NCBI GenBank assembly: GCA_038326775.1
Contig: JBBQKJ010000013.1
Span: forward strand, 1 to 61,241
Direction: 5' to 3'
Length of the DNA: 61,241 nucleotides
Origin: DYIU01 sp038326775
GTDB lineage: Bacteria > Actinomycetota > Geothermincolia > Fen-727 > Anoxymicrobiaceae
Shown here: piece by piece, positions 16,677 to 25,028 of the stretch
Layout of the letters: every line of letters starts with the position of its first letter
Position numbering within the stretch: the stretch's first letter is position 1
Program-made: the position numbers and the translations under genes
Notes under the pieces: model-generated
Told to the model about the DNA's origin: nothing
Seen by the model: the letters and a program-made list of their open reading frames with translations, nothing else
Databases searched by the model: none

Positions 16677-18399
16677 GTTGAGCGCGCTTCTTGGCGTATC
16701 GTTGGTCCTCCCGTTCCCGTTCGCCCTCGCTCTACTGATGACCGGCGGAGCCCCCCGGCTGCGCCGGATGCTGGCCGCCACATATGCGCTGGGCGCGGGC
16801 GGCGTAAACCTGGTCCTGCTGAACGGGTTCCTCGAGCTGCAAGGACGGACGGGATGGGGTTCGTTCAGGCTGACCCGCTTTAGCTTCCCGCTGTTTCTAT
16901 TGCTGGAGTTGATCACGGTGGCGTGCGTGCTTTACGCCGGCTTCAGGAACGGCGAGCCCGAGGGGCAGGGCCTGCTTTCGGCGAGCATCCTCGCGGCAGC
17001 CGGGCTGGCGGCCATGGCGATGCTTTCACGCGGGCTAATTGCGCAGGTGGGACTCTGGGAGGGTGTGACCCTTGCGGCGCTGTGGGGCCTCGCGGCGCAG
17101 GGTGGAAGGGGTCTCTCCAGGCGGCTGGCCGCATTCTGGCCGTGGCTCCTGGCCGACGCGCTCTTTATAGCGGGCGTGGTGCTGTGCGGCACCGCATTGA
17201 AGGAAACGGCGGTCTTCATCAAGCCTCCCATCACCTCCGGTGGTGAAGCCCAGGTGGTAGCCATCGCCGCGCTTTTCTTACTGAGCGCACTGGTCAGGCT
17301 CGGCGTTTTCCCCTTCCATTTCTGGATACGTGACATGGTGGACAGGGCCGACCCCGCATGGAGCGCGTTCTTCTTAGGGACGGCCAATTTCATGCTTGCC
17401 GGCATGCGCATGGTGGTTGTCGTGGTTTTCCTGGGCCGGCTGGTCGCGAGCGACTGGAGCCAGGCCATTATCATCGTGGGCCTGGCTTCGATCGTGGCAG
17501 GCCCGTTGATAGCGCTTCGCCGCGCCGCCGTGTGCGACTACATCGCCGGTATGTACACCATGCAGGCCGGGTTCCTGGTGACGGGGCTGGGGCTGTTCTC
17601 CCGGGCCGGGTTCGAAGGAGCGATGCTCTGCCTGCTGGTGGCAACGCTTTCCCTCACCGCTTCGATGATGGCGGCCGGGACCGCCACCTCGCTGCGAGGC
17701 ACCGGACGGCTTCACGGACACGGCCTCTCCGCGCGCCTGGCGCCGGCGGCGTTCGTCGGGCTGCTTCTGTCAGGCATGTCGCTCGCGGGCCTGCCCCCGC
17801 TCGACGGTTTCGTTGGCAAAGCCATGGTCGTGCTTGCCAGCTTCGATAAGGCCGGGAGTGAGCCGTTCCACGCGCTGGTGGCGGGGCTCGCGATTGCGGC
17901 AACGGGGGTTGCGGCGGTAGCGCTGGTGAGGGTTCTCGGGGGCATGTTCGCTTTATCGGGGCCGGCGGTGCCGGCGCTCGGAAAGCAGTCCCGGGTGGAG
18001 GGGCTGGCGACCCTGGGACTTTGCGGCGGGTCGCTTCTCATTGGGTTTTTCCCGAGACTGCTCGCTCAAAATTTCATAAACCCGGGCTCGAGGCTGCTGT
18101 TCGCGACCGGGTTTACGGGGCCGGGTGTCGCCTTCCGTGGCACCGGCGCGATCCTTGAGAAGGGTCTGGGGTTTTACCTGGGTCCGGGATGGCCGGCCGC
18201 CGCGGCCGCGTTCGTCCTGGCCGCCGTCACGGTCGCCATCGCGTCGTACTTCGCGAGCAGGGCGGCGCACTCATCGGAGGGCGGCGAGGGACGCTTCCGG
18301 CCGTTCCTGGCCGGAGCGGAGGGCGACTACAGCCCCTCCCGTGATTTCGCGGTGCTGCAGGGGATGAAATGGCGGACCGCAAGGCGGCGGGGCCGATGA
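16663..18399 (+). CDS. NuoN/HyfB/EchA-like antiporter subunit
   Basis: The 578-residue protein has 14 or more hydrophobic helices and the Mrp/NuoN/L architecture. Visible landmarks are an acidic residue within an early helix (LWEGVTLAAL) and the FPFHFWIRD motif near residue 220. A later conserved helix-break reads SLAGLPPLDGFVGK. Such subunits pump protons or sodium. It is the only antiporter-type subunit in the operon. Its start lies inside the small-subunit gene and its end overlaps the large-subunit gene. Confidence 0.88.
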   Translation: MSQGELSALLGVSLVLPFPFALALLMTGGAPRLRRMLAATYALGAGGVNLVLLNGFLELQGRTGWGSFRLTRFSFPLFLLLELITVACVLYAGFRNGEPEGQGLLSASILAAAGLAAMAMLSRGLIAQVGLWEGVTLAALWGLAAQGGRGLSRRLAAFWPWLLADALFIAGVVLCGTALKETAVFIKPPITSGGEAQVVAIAALFLLSALVRLGVFPFHFWIRDMVDRADPAWSAFFLGTANFMLAGMRMVVVVVFLGRLVASDWSQAIIIVGLASIVAGPLIALRRAAVCDYIAGMYTMQAGFLVTGLGLFSRAGFEGAMLCLLVATLSLTASMMAAGTATSLRGTGRLHGHGLSARLAPAAFVGLLLSGMSLAGLPPLDGFVGKAMVVLASFDKAGSEPFHALVAGLAIAATGVAAVALVRVLGGMFALSGPAVPALGKQSRVEGLATLGLCGGSLLIGFFPRLLAQNFINPGSRLLFATGFTGPGVAFRGTGAILEKGLGFYLGPGWPAAAAAFVLAAVTVAIASYFASRAAHSSEGGEGRFRPFLAGAEGDYSPSRDFAVLQGMKWRTARRRGR

Positions 18400-19463
18400 A
18401 CGGCAAGCTGCCGCTTGGGCCTTTCGATACCGCGCTGCGCCAGCCGCTCTCGCTGGAATTCGAGCTAGACGGGCCGCGCGTGGTTTCGGCGAGCCTCAGA
18501 CACGGGCTCAGCCACCGTGGCATCGAGCTCGGTTTCGAAGGCCTTACGCCTGAGCACGGGCTCGAGCTGGCCGGCAAAATATGCGCCCGCTCCTGTGTCG
18601 CCCATTCGATGGCGTTCTGCCAGGCGCTGGAGGACACGCTCGGTGTCAAGGTCGGCGAGCCGTCAGCCGCTTTCAGGGCGATAGTCGCCGAGTACGAGCG
18701 GGTGGCCTCTCACCTGGTGGTGATATCCGATATTGGCCGCGCCCTATCGGATGACATCCTGTACGGCGGGCCGCGGAGATATGTCGGGCGCATCAGGGAC
18801 GCGTTCAGGCAGGCATCCGGCAGCCCGTTCGGTCTTGGGATACTGGTCCCGGGTGGCGCCCGTGTAGATGGCGACGCCCAGGCGCTCCGCGAGCTTTCCA
18901 GGACGTGGAAGGCCGTCGAGCGCGACTGCGGCTTATGGGCTTTCAGGCTGAAGCTTTCGGGAGCGCGCCTTCGCGGGGCCAGGCTGCCCGAAAGCTCGTT
19001 CGACGATGACGCTTCCCCGGCCCCGGCCTTCAGGGCGGCCGGGCTGGCGCGCGACGCCAGGTCGGGCGAGAGTGCCTACGGTTACTACGGCCTGTTCTAC
19101 TACAGGCCGGTGACCAGGCAGGGCGGCCGCGCGCTCGACAGGGCGCTGCTCCTGCTTGACGAGGTGCGAGCTTCCATCGCTGTCATCAGGAAGCTCGGCG
19201 ACGCGGAGGGGGTCAACCCCGGGCTGCCGGAGGAGGTTGGGTTCCGGAAGGGCAGCGGGGTCGGCGTGTGCGAGTCGGCTGACGGCGCCGTGGAGCACAG
19301 GGTCTTCCTGGGCGCGGAGGGAAAAATAATCAGCAACCGGGTCAACTGCGCGGTCGCGGCTGTTGCAGAGGTTGCGCCGCAGGCCCTGGCCGGCGGCTTC
19401 TACGAGGACGTCGCCCCCGCCGCGATATCGCTTTGCCTTTGCGCCGCCTGCCTTGACCTGTAA
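18396..19463 (+). CDS. Large-subunit-like protein (NuoD/EchE family) with altered Cys ligands
   Basis: The ATG at 18396 overlaps the upstream stop as ATGA and gives 355 residues; ATG 18369 is an alternative adding nine. The fold follows NuoD/HycE large subunits: HRGIE near 40, the His of VAHSMAF at 70 and EYERVASHL near 105. In [NiFe] hydrogenases the N-terminal pair is C-x-x-C seven bases of protein before that His. Here the residues read C63-A-R-S-C67, so the second ligand position is Ser with Cys one residue late. The C-terminus ends in C347-L-C349-A-A-C352 and three more residues, keeping a C-x-x-C. The protein may be a hydrogenase with unusual ligands or a hydrogenase-related (Ehr) complex without nickel. 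Confidence 0.8.
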   Translation: MNGKLPLGPFDTALRQPLSLEFELDGPRVVSASLRHGLSHRGIELGFEGLTPEHGLELAGKICARSCVAHSMAFCQALEDTLGVKVGEPSAAFRAIVAEYERVASHLVVISDIGRALSDDILYGGPRRYVGRIRDAFRQASGSPFGLGILVPGGARVDGDAQALRELSRTWKAVERDCGLWAFRLKLSGARLRGARLPESSFDDDASPAPAFRAAGLARDARSGESAYGYYGLFYYRPVTRQGGRALDRALLLLDEVRASIAVIRKLGDAEGVNPGLPEEVGFRKGSGVGVCESADGAVEHRVFLGAEGKIISNRVNCAVAAVAEVAPQALAGGFYEDVAPAAISLCLCAACLDL

Positions 19464-19504
19464 TATTGATCCAGGTATTGATCGCTGACCCCAGGGAGGG
19501 AATC

Positions 19505-21211
19505 ATGCAGCTTGGAGATAGTATCAGGGCGGCCAGGGGGGCCGGGGAGGTCGACCTCCTCATGACGAACTGCCTTCTCGTCAACGTGCTTTCCGGCAGG
19601 GTCCATCCCGCCACGGTCGCGGTCGATCGGGGCATCATCGTCGGCCTCGATCGCGGGTATGCCGCGAAGCAGACCATCGACCTGGGCGGCAGGTACCTCG
19701 CCCCGGGCCTCATCGACGCCCACGTCCACCTCGAAAGCTCGATGGTGACTGTTCAGCAGTTCGCCGCCGCGGTCGTCCCGCGGGGCACCACGAGCGTCGT
19801 CACCGACTGCCACGAGATAGCCAACGTGATGGGCGTTGAGGGCATACGCTTCATGATGGGGTCCGCGGCCGCGGCCCCTCTAGGTGTCTTCGTGATGCTT
19901 CCCCCGTGCGTTCCGGCGACCCCGCTGGAGACGTCGGGGGCCGTGCTCGAAGCCGCCGACCTCGCGCCGCTGGTGGATGAGCCGTCGGTCATCGGCATGG
20001 GCGAGTTGATGAACTTCCCGGGGGCTATTGCCGGCGCGCCCGACGTTCTGGCCAAGCTCGAGTTGTTCGCGGGCATGCCGGTGGACGGCCACGCGCCGGG
20101 CCTGAGCGGGATGGACCTTGCCGCTTACATCGCCGCGGGGCCGGACTCCGACCACGAATGCACGACCGCCGCCGAGGCGGAAGAGAAGCTCCAGAAGGGC
20201 ATGTATATCTTCATGCGGGAGGGCACCGGCGCGCGCAACCTGCTCGACCTCCTGCCCGTTGTCAACGCGGACAACAACAGGCGCTGCTGCCTTTGTATCG
20301 ACGACCGTCACCCCGGCGACCTCCTCGAGCGGGGGCACATAGACTCGATGCTTAGGATGCTGGTCAACGCCGGGGTCTCTCCGATGAGGGCTCTTCAGAT
20401 GGCGACCATCAACACCGCGCAGCGCTTCAGGCTCGCCGGCCGCGGGGCGATCGCGGTCGGGTACGCGGCGGACATGGTGGTCTTCGATGACCTGGAGGTC
20501 TTCGAGGCCTCGATGGTCTTCAAAGACGGGGTGATCACCGCCGCGAGCGGCGAGCTCACAGAAGCCCCCGGCGAGGGGCCCACTGTCAGCCCCAGCTTCA
20601 ACATCGCTGGATTCTCCGCCGAGCGGCTGCGGCTTGCCGCCCGGGGCTCCGCGGTGCGCGTGATAGGTGTGGTACCGCGGCAGATAATTACCGAAGCCCT
20701 CACCGGTGAGGCACCGCTGGAAGACGGGAACCTTGTGGCCGACCCCCCGGTGGACCTTCTGAAAATAGCGGTGGTGGAGCGCCATAAAGGCACCGGGAAC
20801 GTGGCGGTCTCCTTTGTTCGGGGCTTCGGGCTGAGGGCGGGAGCGATGGCTTCGAGCGTGGCGCACGACTCGCATAACATCGTGGTCGTGGGCTGTTCCG
20901 ACACCGACATGGCGGCGGCCGTCCAGAGGGTAGCGGAGATGGAAGGCGGGCAGGCGGTCGCCGCCGGCGGCGAGATCAAGGCGGAGCTGGCGCTGCCCAT
21001 CGCCGGGCTCATGTCCCGCCTGCCGGTGCGGGAGGTCGCCGACCGGGTGGAGGGTCTGAACAGGGCGGCGGCGGGCCTGGGGTGCGCTCTGGATGACCCG
21101 TTCATGACCATGAGCTTCCTTGCGTTGCCGGTCATACCAGAGTTGAAGCTAACCGACAGGGGACTGGTTGATGTAGGCAAGTTTGACTTCGTAAGCCCGT
21201 TCGCGGGATGA
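19505..21211 (+). CDS. ade: Adenine deaminase
   Basis: The ATG at 19505 behind GGGAGGG gives 568 residues, the normal length of bacterial adenine deaminase. The amidohydrolase metal site is visible as H73 and H75 in HVHLESS. Other family motifs are TDCHEIANV, GHAPGLSG and IDDRHPGDL. The enzyme converts adenine to hypoxanthine and ammonia in purine salvage. It lies 41 bases after the hydrogenase-related operon and may share its transcript. The stop overlaps the amidase start as ATGA. Confidence 0.93.
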   Translation: MQLGDSIRAARGAGEVDLLMTNCLLVNVLSGRVHPATVAVDRGIIVGLDRGYAAKQTIDLGGRYLAPGLIDAHVHLESSMVTVQQFAAAVVPRGTTSVVTDCHEIANVMGVEGIRFMMGSAAAAPLGVFVMLPPCVPATPLETSGAVLEAADLAPLVDEPSVIGMGELMNFPGAIAGAPDVLAKLELFAGMPVDGHAPGLSGMDLAAYIAAGPDSDHECTTAAEAEEKLQKGMYIFMREGTGARNLLDLLPVVNADNNRRCCLCIDDRHPGDLLERGHIDSMLRMLVNAGVSPMRALQMATINTAQRFRLAGRGAIAVGYAADMVVFDDLEVFEASMVFKDGVITAASGELTEAPGEGPTVSPSFNIAGFSAERLRLAARGSAVRVIGVVPRQIITEALTGEAPLEDGNLVADPPVDLLKIAVVERHKGTGNVAVSFVRGFGLRAGAMASSVAHDSHNIVVVGCSDTDMAAAVQRVAEMEGGQAVAAGGEIKAELALPIAGLMSRLPVREVADRVEGLNRAAAGLGCALDDPFMTMSFLALPVIPELKLTDRGLVDVGKFDFVSPFAG

Positions 21212-22377
21212 GTTGCGCTATGCCATTATTCCGAGTGAAGAAGAAAGAAGAAGAGCCGATCGAAGGCGAAAATGCTTTCCATGCAGAGGATGTCCCACGG
21301 GAGGGGAACGGTTTTTTCGACCTGCCTCCCGACGAAGTGGCGAGCTTCAAGGCCCCGGGCGTGGTGGGAGCCAGGCGCAAGCCGCTCGATCTCAAGCCCG
21401 CTCTCAAGGTCTTTGCCGCGCTCTTCGTGCTGGGAGCGATGGTCGCTGGCGTCATCGTTCTCTGGCCTTCGGCGCGGGAGCGTGTTCCCGACCTGCTGGG
21501 CAGGACCCTGCCCGAGGCCCTCGACGTGGCCCGGGGCCGGGGCCTGACCCCGACCGTAACCGGCTGGGAGTACTCCGAAAAGCATTCCGACGGGGTCGTG
21601 CTCGCCCAGAGCCCAGGGGGCGGGAAGCTCGTCAGGAAGAAAAGCGGCATAGCGATCACTCTGAGCAAGGGCCCCCGCCCCGAGACGGGCCCGCCGCCGG
21701 GGCAGGCCGAGCCAGCCCCGTCCGGCAGCGGTGAGGCGAGCGCGGGACCGCTCTCAAACAGGACCATCACGATCGATCCGGGCCACCAGGCGGTCCCCGC
21801 TTACGGAGAGTGGTCCGACCCCGGGATGACCCGGCGGGTCCCGGGAGACAACGGGATCAAGGGTGTGATCACCGGTGTCGAGGAGTACCTGGTGACGCTT
21901 GATACCGGCCTGAAGCTCAGGGATCTGCTCGAAAAAGACGGCGTCCGCGTGGTGATGACCAGGGAGACCAGCACCATCGACCTGACCAACGTGATAAGGG
22001 CCGAGATAGCTAACAACGCGGAGTCGGACCTTTGCGTGCGGATACACTGTGGCAATTCATCGGACCCGCTCACGATGGGGATAGAAACGATGTATCCTGC
22101 AAGGGACCGTTTGACGGAGGCGTTCTACGAGAAGAGCAAGACGGCCGCGCTCATGATCCAGGCGGAGCTGATCAAGTCGTGCGGCACTGACGACCTGGGT
22201 GTGCTGGATCGCCACGACATGCCGGGTTTCAACTGGTCCAAGGTGCCCGTAGTGGAAGCCGAGATAGGGTTCCTGACCAATCCCCGTGACGACGGCCTGC
22301 TTTCCGATGAGCAGTACCGCTGGAAGGTGGCCTGGGGACTTCGAAACGGGGTCATCAAGTACCTTAACAGCCCCTGA
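21208..22377 (+). CDS. Membrane-anchored N-acetylmuramoyl-L-alanine amidase with PASTA domain
   Basis: The 389-residue protein has an acidic cytoplasmic start, one membrane helix (about 68-90), a PASTA domain (about 93-155) and a Gly/Pro-rich linker. The catalytic domain is Amidase_3. Its zinc ligands appear as H193 in IDPGH, E225 or E226 in GVEEY and H280 in RIHCGN; the catalytic Glu is E352 in EAEIGF. It cuts the bond between muramic acid and the stem peptide. The start overlaps ade, an odd pairing of purine salvage and wall turnover. Confidence 0.9.
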   Translation: MSCAMPLFRVKKKEEEPIEGENAFHAEDVPREGNGFFDLPPDEVASFKAPGVVGARRKPLDLKPALKVFAALFVLGAMVAGVIVLWPSARERVPDLLGRTLPEALDVARGRGLTPTVTGWEYSEKHSDGVVLAQSPGGGKLVRKKSGIAITLSKGPRPETGPPPGQAEPAPSGSGEASAGPLSNRTITIDPGHQAVPAYGEWSDPGMTRRVPGDNGIKGVITGVEEYLVTLDTGLKLRDLLEKDGVRVVMTRETSTIDLTNVIRAEIANNAESDLCVRIHCGNSSDPLTMGIETMYPARDRLTEAFYEKSKTAALMIQAELIKSCGTDDLGVLDRHDMPGFNWSKVPVVEAEIGFLTNPRDDGLLSDEQYRWKVAWGLRNGVIKYLNSP

Positions 22378-22404
22378 GTGAATGACCCCGATGTTGCACT
22401 TGCG

Positions 22405-24492
22405 CTAGATGATTTTGAAGTGGTCGCGCAGCACCAGGTCGGCGTCCCTGGACGAGCCTCCGACCAGTACCTCGTACTCTATCGCTTCGACCACCCAGGC
22501 CCCGGTGGAAACATCGTAGTAAGCGAGGTCCTCGGCCGCGACCTCCATGGACACGGTCCTGGTCTCTTGCGGCTCGAGCGAGACCCGGGCGAAGCCCCTC
22601 AGCTCCTTGACCGGGCGCTGGACCGCCGAGCCCTTGAAGCCCACGTAGAGCTGGGCCACCTCTTCGCCTGCCGCATCCCCGGTGTTGGTGACCGTGGCGT
22701 TGACAAACAGGCTGCCATCCCTGCCGAGCTCCTTCGCGCTCAAGTTCAAGTCGCTGTAGCTGAAGGTGGTGTAACTGAGACCGAACCCGAACGCGTACTC
22801 CGGCTCGAGGCCTTCGCGGTCGAAGTGGCGGTAGCCGTGGTAGTAGCCGTACTCGATACTCTTAGCCTTCTTATCGAAGAAGGGGAGCTGGTCGACCGAC
22901 TTCGGGAAGGTGAGCGGAAGCCTGCCGCCGGGGTTTGTGTCGCCGAACAGTATCTCCGCGATGGCGCTGCCTCCTTCCATGCCGGGATACCATGCCATGA
23001 TGATCGCCTCGACCTCGTCCTTCCAGGGCTCCATGGTGACGGCAGAACCTCCCTCGAGCACCACGACGCAGCGGTCGGTCCGGGCGGCCACTGCCGTTAT
23101 CATCTCGACTTGCTCGCTCGGAAGGCCCAGGCCCACCCGGTCGCCTCCGATGCGCGTGACCGCGGACAGGTATTCGCCCTCCTCCTTGTAGGTGAACCCG
23201 GCAACCACGACCACGGCGTCAGCCTCGGCCGCCTTGCGACTCGCGAAGTCAAGGTCGTGGCCGTTATCGTAGATAACCTCGATGGACCTGCCGGCCTTGT
23301 CCCTGATGCCCTGAACGGGGGTGATGACGTACGGCGGGCTGACCCTGCTGCTCCCCCTGTCACCTATGTTCGGCATTGCGGCAAGCTCGCCGATGACCGC
23401 CACCTTCTTGACGCTGTTCCGGTCGATCGGCAGGGCCATGCCGTCGTTCTTCAGAAGCACCAGACTCTTGCGGGCGACCTCGAGGGCGAGTTCGATGTGC
23501 GGGCGGGAAGCCACCTGGTCGCGGTGGTAGCCGGCCGGATCGCCCACGCTGGCGAAACGCGCCTTCTGCCTGAGTATCCCGGTGACCGCTTCGTCCAGCT
23601 TCTTCTCGGGGACCAGCCCCCGTTTGACCTTGCCTTTGAACCCTGGCCCGAAGCGCCACCTCAGGGGCATCTCGATGTCCATGCCGGCGTTCGCCGCTTC
23701 AACGCCGTTCCTCATGCCGAAGACGAAGTCGCTCATCACCAGGCCCCGAAAGCCCCACTCCTCCTTTAGTATCTCGGTTAGCAGGTGCGGGTTGTGCCCG
23801 CAGTAGAGGCCGTTGACCTTGTTGTAGGCGCTCATGATGGAGGCGACCCCGGCGTCCACGCACTTCTTGAAGTGAGGCAGGTAGACCTCGCGCAGGGTCC
23901 GCTCGTCGACGCGCACGTCCACGTAAAACCTCGACTCCTCTATGCTGTTGCAGGCGAAGTGCTTGGCGCATGCCATGAGGTGCTTCTGCGCGCCCTCCAC
24001 CGCGGCGACACCCATCACGCCCAGGTGGTAGGGGTCTTCCCCGAACGTCTCCTGCGCCCTGCCCCAGCCCGGGTGCCTGAGGACGTTTATGCAGATGCCG
24101 CCATAGAAGTTGGCGCCCTGGGCCCTGGCCTCCACGCCGATGGCCGAGGAGACCCTCTCCTGCAGCGCCGGGTCAAAGGTCGCGCCGCGCGCCATCGCCA
24201 CCGGGAAGCACGTGGAGTGGTTGAGGCACACGCCCCGCGGCCCGTCGGTAAACTTGAGCGCGGGAATCCCCAGGCGCCTGCTGCTGCCGGAGTCGAACGT
24301 CCAGATGCCGTACCTGACCGCCATCACGGCCAGTTTCGCCATGTTGGAGTTGCCCGTCATCTCGATGATCTTCTCGCGAAGTGACATCCTCCCCACCAGC
24401 GCGGTGATGAGGCGCTCGCGCTCCTCGCCATCGCTCGCCAGCACGTCCGCGAAGCTCACCTGCTCGTCTTCAAACGGCTTCCTGCCGTCCAT
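22405..24492 (-). CDS. Glycoside hydrolase family 3 beta-glucosidase-like enzyme
   Basis: The 695-residue protein has the GH3 barrel, the alpha/beta sandwich and a C-terminal fibronectin-III-like domain. The motif GIPALKFTDGPRGV near residue 75 and KHFAC near 185 bind the sugar. The nucleophile is D255 in VMSDFVFG. No signal peptide is seen, so the enzyme is probably cytoplasmic and acts on imported short glycosides. It stands alone, convergent with the amidase gene. Confidence 0.92.
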   Translation of the reverse strand: MDGRKPFEDEQVSFADVLASDGEERERLITALVGRMSLREKIIEMTGNSNMAKLAVMAVRYGIWTFDSGSSRRLGIPALKFTDGPRGVCLNHSTCFPVAMARGATFDPALQERVSSAIGVEARAQGANFYGGICINVLRHPGWGRAQETFGEDPYHLGVMGVAAVEGAQKHLMACAKHFACNSIEESRFYVDVRVDERTLREVYLPHFKKCVDAGVASIMSAYNKVNGLYCGHNPHLLTEILKEEWGFRGLVMSDFVFGMRNGVEAANAGMDIEMPLRWRFGPGFKGKVKRGLVPEKKLDEAVTGILRQKARFASVGDPAGYHRDQVASRPHIELALEVARKSLVLLKNDGMALPIDRNSVKKVAVIGELAAMPNIGDRGSSRVSPPYVITPVQGIRDKAGRSIEVIYDNGHDLDFASRKAAEADAVVVVAGFTYKEEGEYLSAVTRIGGDRVGLGLPSEQVEMITAVAARTDRCVVVLEGGSAVTMEPWKDEVEAIIMAWYPGMEGGSAIAEILFGDTNPGGRLPLTFPKSVDQLPFFDKKAKSIEYGYYHGYRHFDREGLEPEYAFGFGLSYTTFSYSDLNLSAKELGRDGSLFVNATVTNTGDAAGEEVAQLYVGFKGSAVQRPVKELRGFARVSLEPQETRTVSMEVAAEDLAYYDVSTGAWVVEAIEYEVLVGGSSRDADLVLRDHFKII

Positions 24493-24639
24493 CGGCCCAC
24501 CCCCGTGTGTGAAGTTACAAACTCAAGAAAGCATATCACGCGCGGGGAGAGAGTTGGATGCAGGGCCGGCCGGCAAGTTCCACCATGGCCGGCGCTGGCG
24601 CTTTTCGACTGACAGGGGGTTCAAATCATGGAGTCGGTT

Positions 24640-24656
24640 CCATCCCATTGGGATGG
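24640..24656. repeat. Palindrome CCATCCCATTGGGATGG
   Basis: The 17-base sequence is an odd-length perfect palindrome around a central T. It abuts the left copy of the tRNA-Val 3'-end repeat. It could be an end or hairpin of the repeat region. Confidence 0.5.
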
Positions 24657-24719
24657 TGGGCGTTGAGGGATTTGAACCGCCCCACGCTCCCCCGCTTTGC
24701 TCGGTCGCGCGGTGACCCC
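24654..24719 (-). repeat. Decayed tRNA-Val 3'-end copy 1
   Basis: Read on the minus strand this ends in GGTTCAAATC, a changed T-stem and AACGCCCACCA, the same acceptor strand plus CCA as the functional tRNA-Val at 24869-24943. The 5' half and anticodon arm of a tRNA are missing. It shares 37 identical bases with copy 2 (24654-24690 against 24768-24804) and a further GCGCGGTGACCCC block. Confidence 0.6.
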
Positions 24720-24735
24720 GGGAAGTGGTACATCA

Positions 24736-24781
24736 CTCAACGCCATGAGGTAGTGGTTGTCTGCTGCTGGTGGGCGTTGAG
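24736..24781. repeat. Inverted repeat pairing copy-2 acceptor strand with its flank
   Basis: CTCAACGCC at 24736-24744 is the exact complement of GGCGTTGAG at 24773-24781, with 28 bases between. The right arm is the T-stem/acceptor part of copy 2. The same layout recurs next to the functional tRNA, with different bases but the same spacing. Confidence 0.7.
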
Positions 24782-24823
24782 GGATTTGAACCGCCCCACG
24801 CTCCTGCGGAGCGCGGTGACCCC
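24768..24823 (-). repeat. Decayed tRNA-Val 3'-end copy 2
   Basis: This is a second partial copy, 114 bases from copy 1, with the same T-loop, acceptor strand and encoded CCA on the minus strand. Between its T-loop region and the GGGGTCACC block it holds a small hairpin, CGCTCC-GCA-GGAGCG. No complete tRNA cloverleaf can be drawn. Confidence 0.6.
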
Positions 24824-24836
24824 AAACGTTGTGCAT

Positions 24837-24884
24837 CCAGTAACGCAAGGAGTGATGGCACATTAGAGTGGTGGGCGTTACTGG
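24837..24884. repeat. Inverted repeat pairing the tRNA-Val 3' end with its downstream flank
   Basis: CCAGTAACGC at 24837-24846 is the exact complement of GCGTTACTGG at 24875-24884, again 28 bases apart. The right arm is part of the T-stem and acceptor stem of the functional tRNA-Val. In a longer transcript the flank could pair with the tRNA 3' end. Confidence 0.7.
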
Positions 24885-24943
24885 ATTTGAACCAGTGACC
24901 TCTGCCGTGTGAAGGCAGCGCTCTCCCGCTGAGCTAAACGCCC
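24869..24943 (-). tRNA. tRNA-Val (anticodon CAC)
   Basis: On the minus strand a full cloverleaf is present. The acceptor stem is GGGCGTT with AACGCCC, the D-arm is GCTC...GAGC and the anticodon stem is CTGCC/GGCAG with loop TTCACAC. The T-arm is ACTGG-TTCAAAT-CCAGT. CCA is encoded. Anticodon CAC reads GUG. Confidence 0.95.
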
Positions 24944-25028
24944 ACGTCCTCGAAGTGTCTGGTATTTTAGCACAAACCAGACCCGCGCGAGCCCGGTTTG
25001 GATCGCCTCTCGGCACAAGGATGGATAG

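Noticed and set aside
22378..23769. A 463-codon plus-strand frame opposite the GH3 gene
   Set aside because: It is antisense to a complete GH3 enzyme with all motifs and has no domain of its own.
24558..24866. Short frames with a repeated ALRDLNRPTL sequence
   Set aside because: They are translations of the tRNA-Val 3'-end repeats, a well-known source of false protein calls.
24640..24943. CRISPR array, because of repeated units
   Set aside because: There are only two or three imperfect units, they derive from a tRNA and no cas genes are present.
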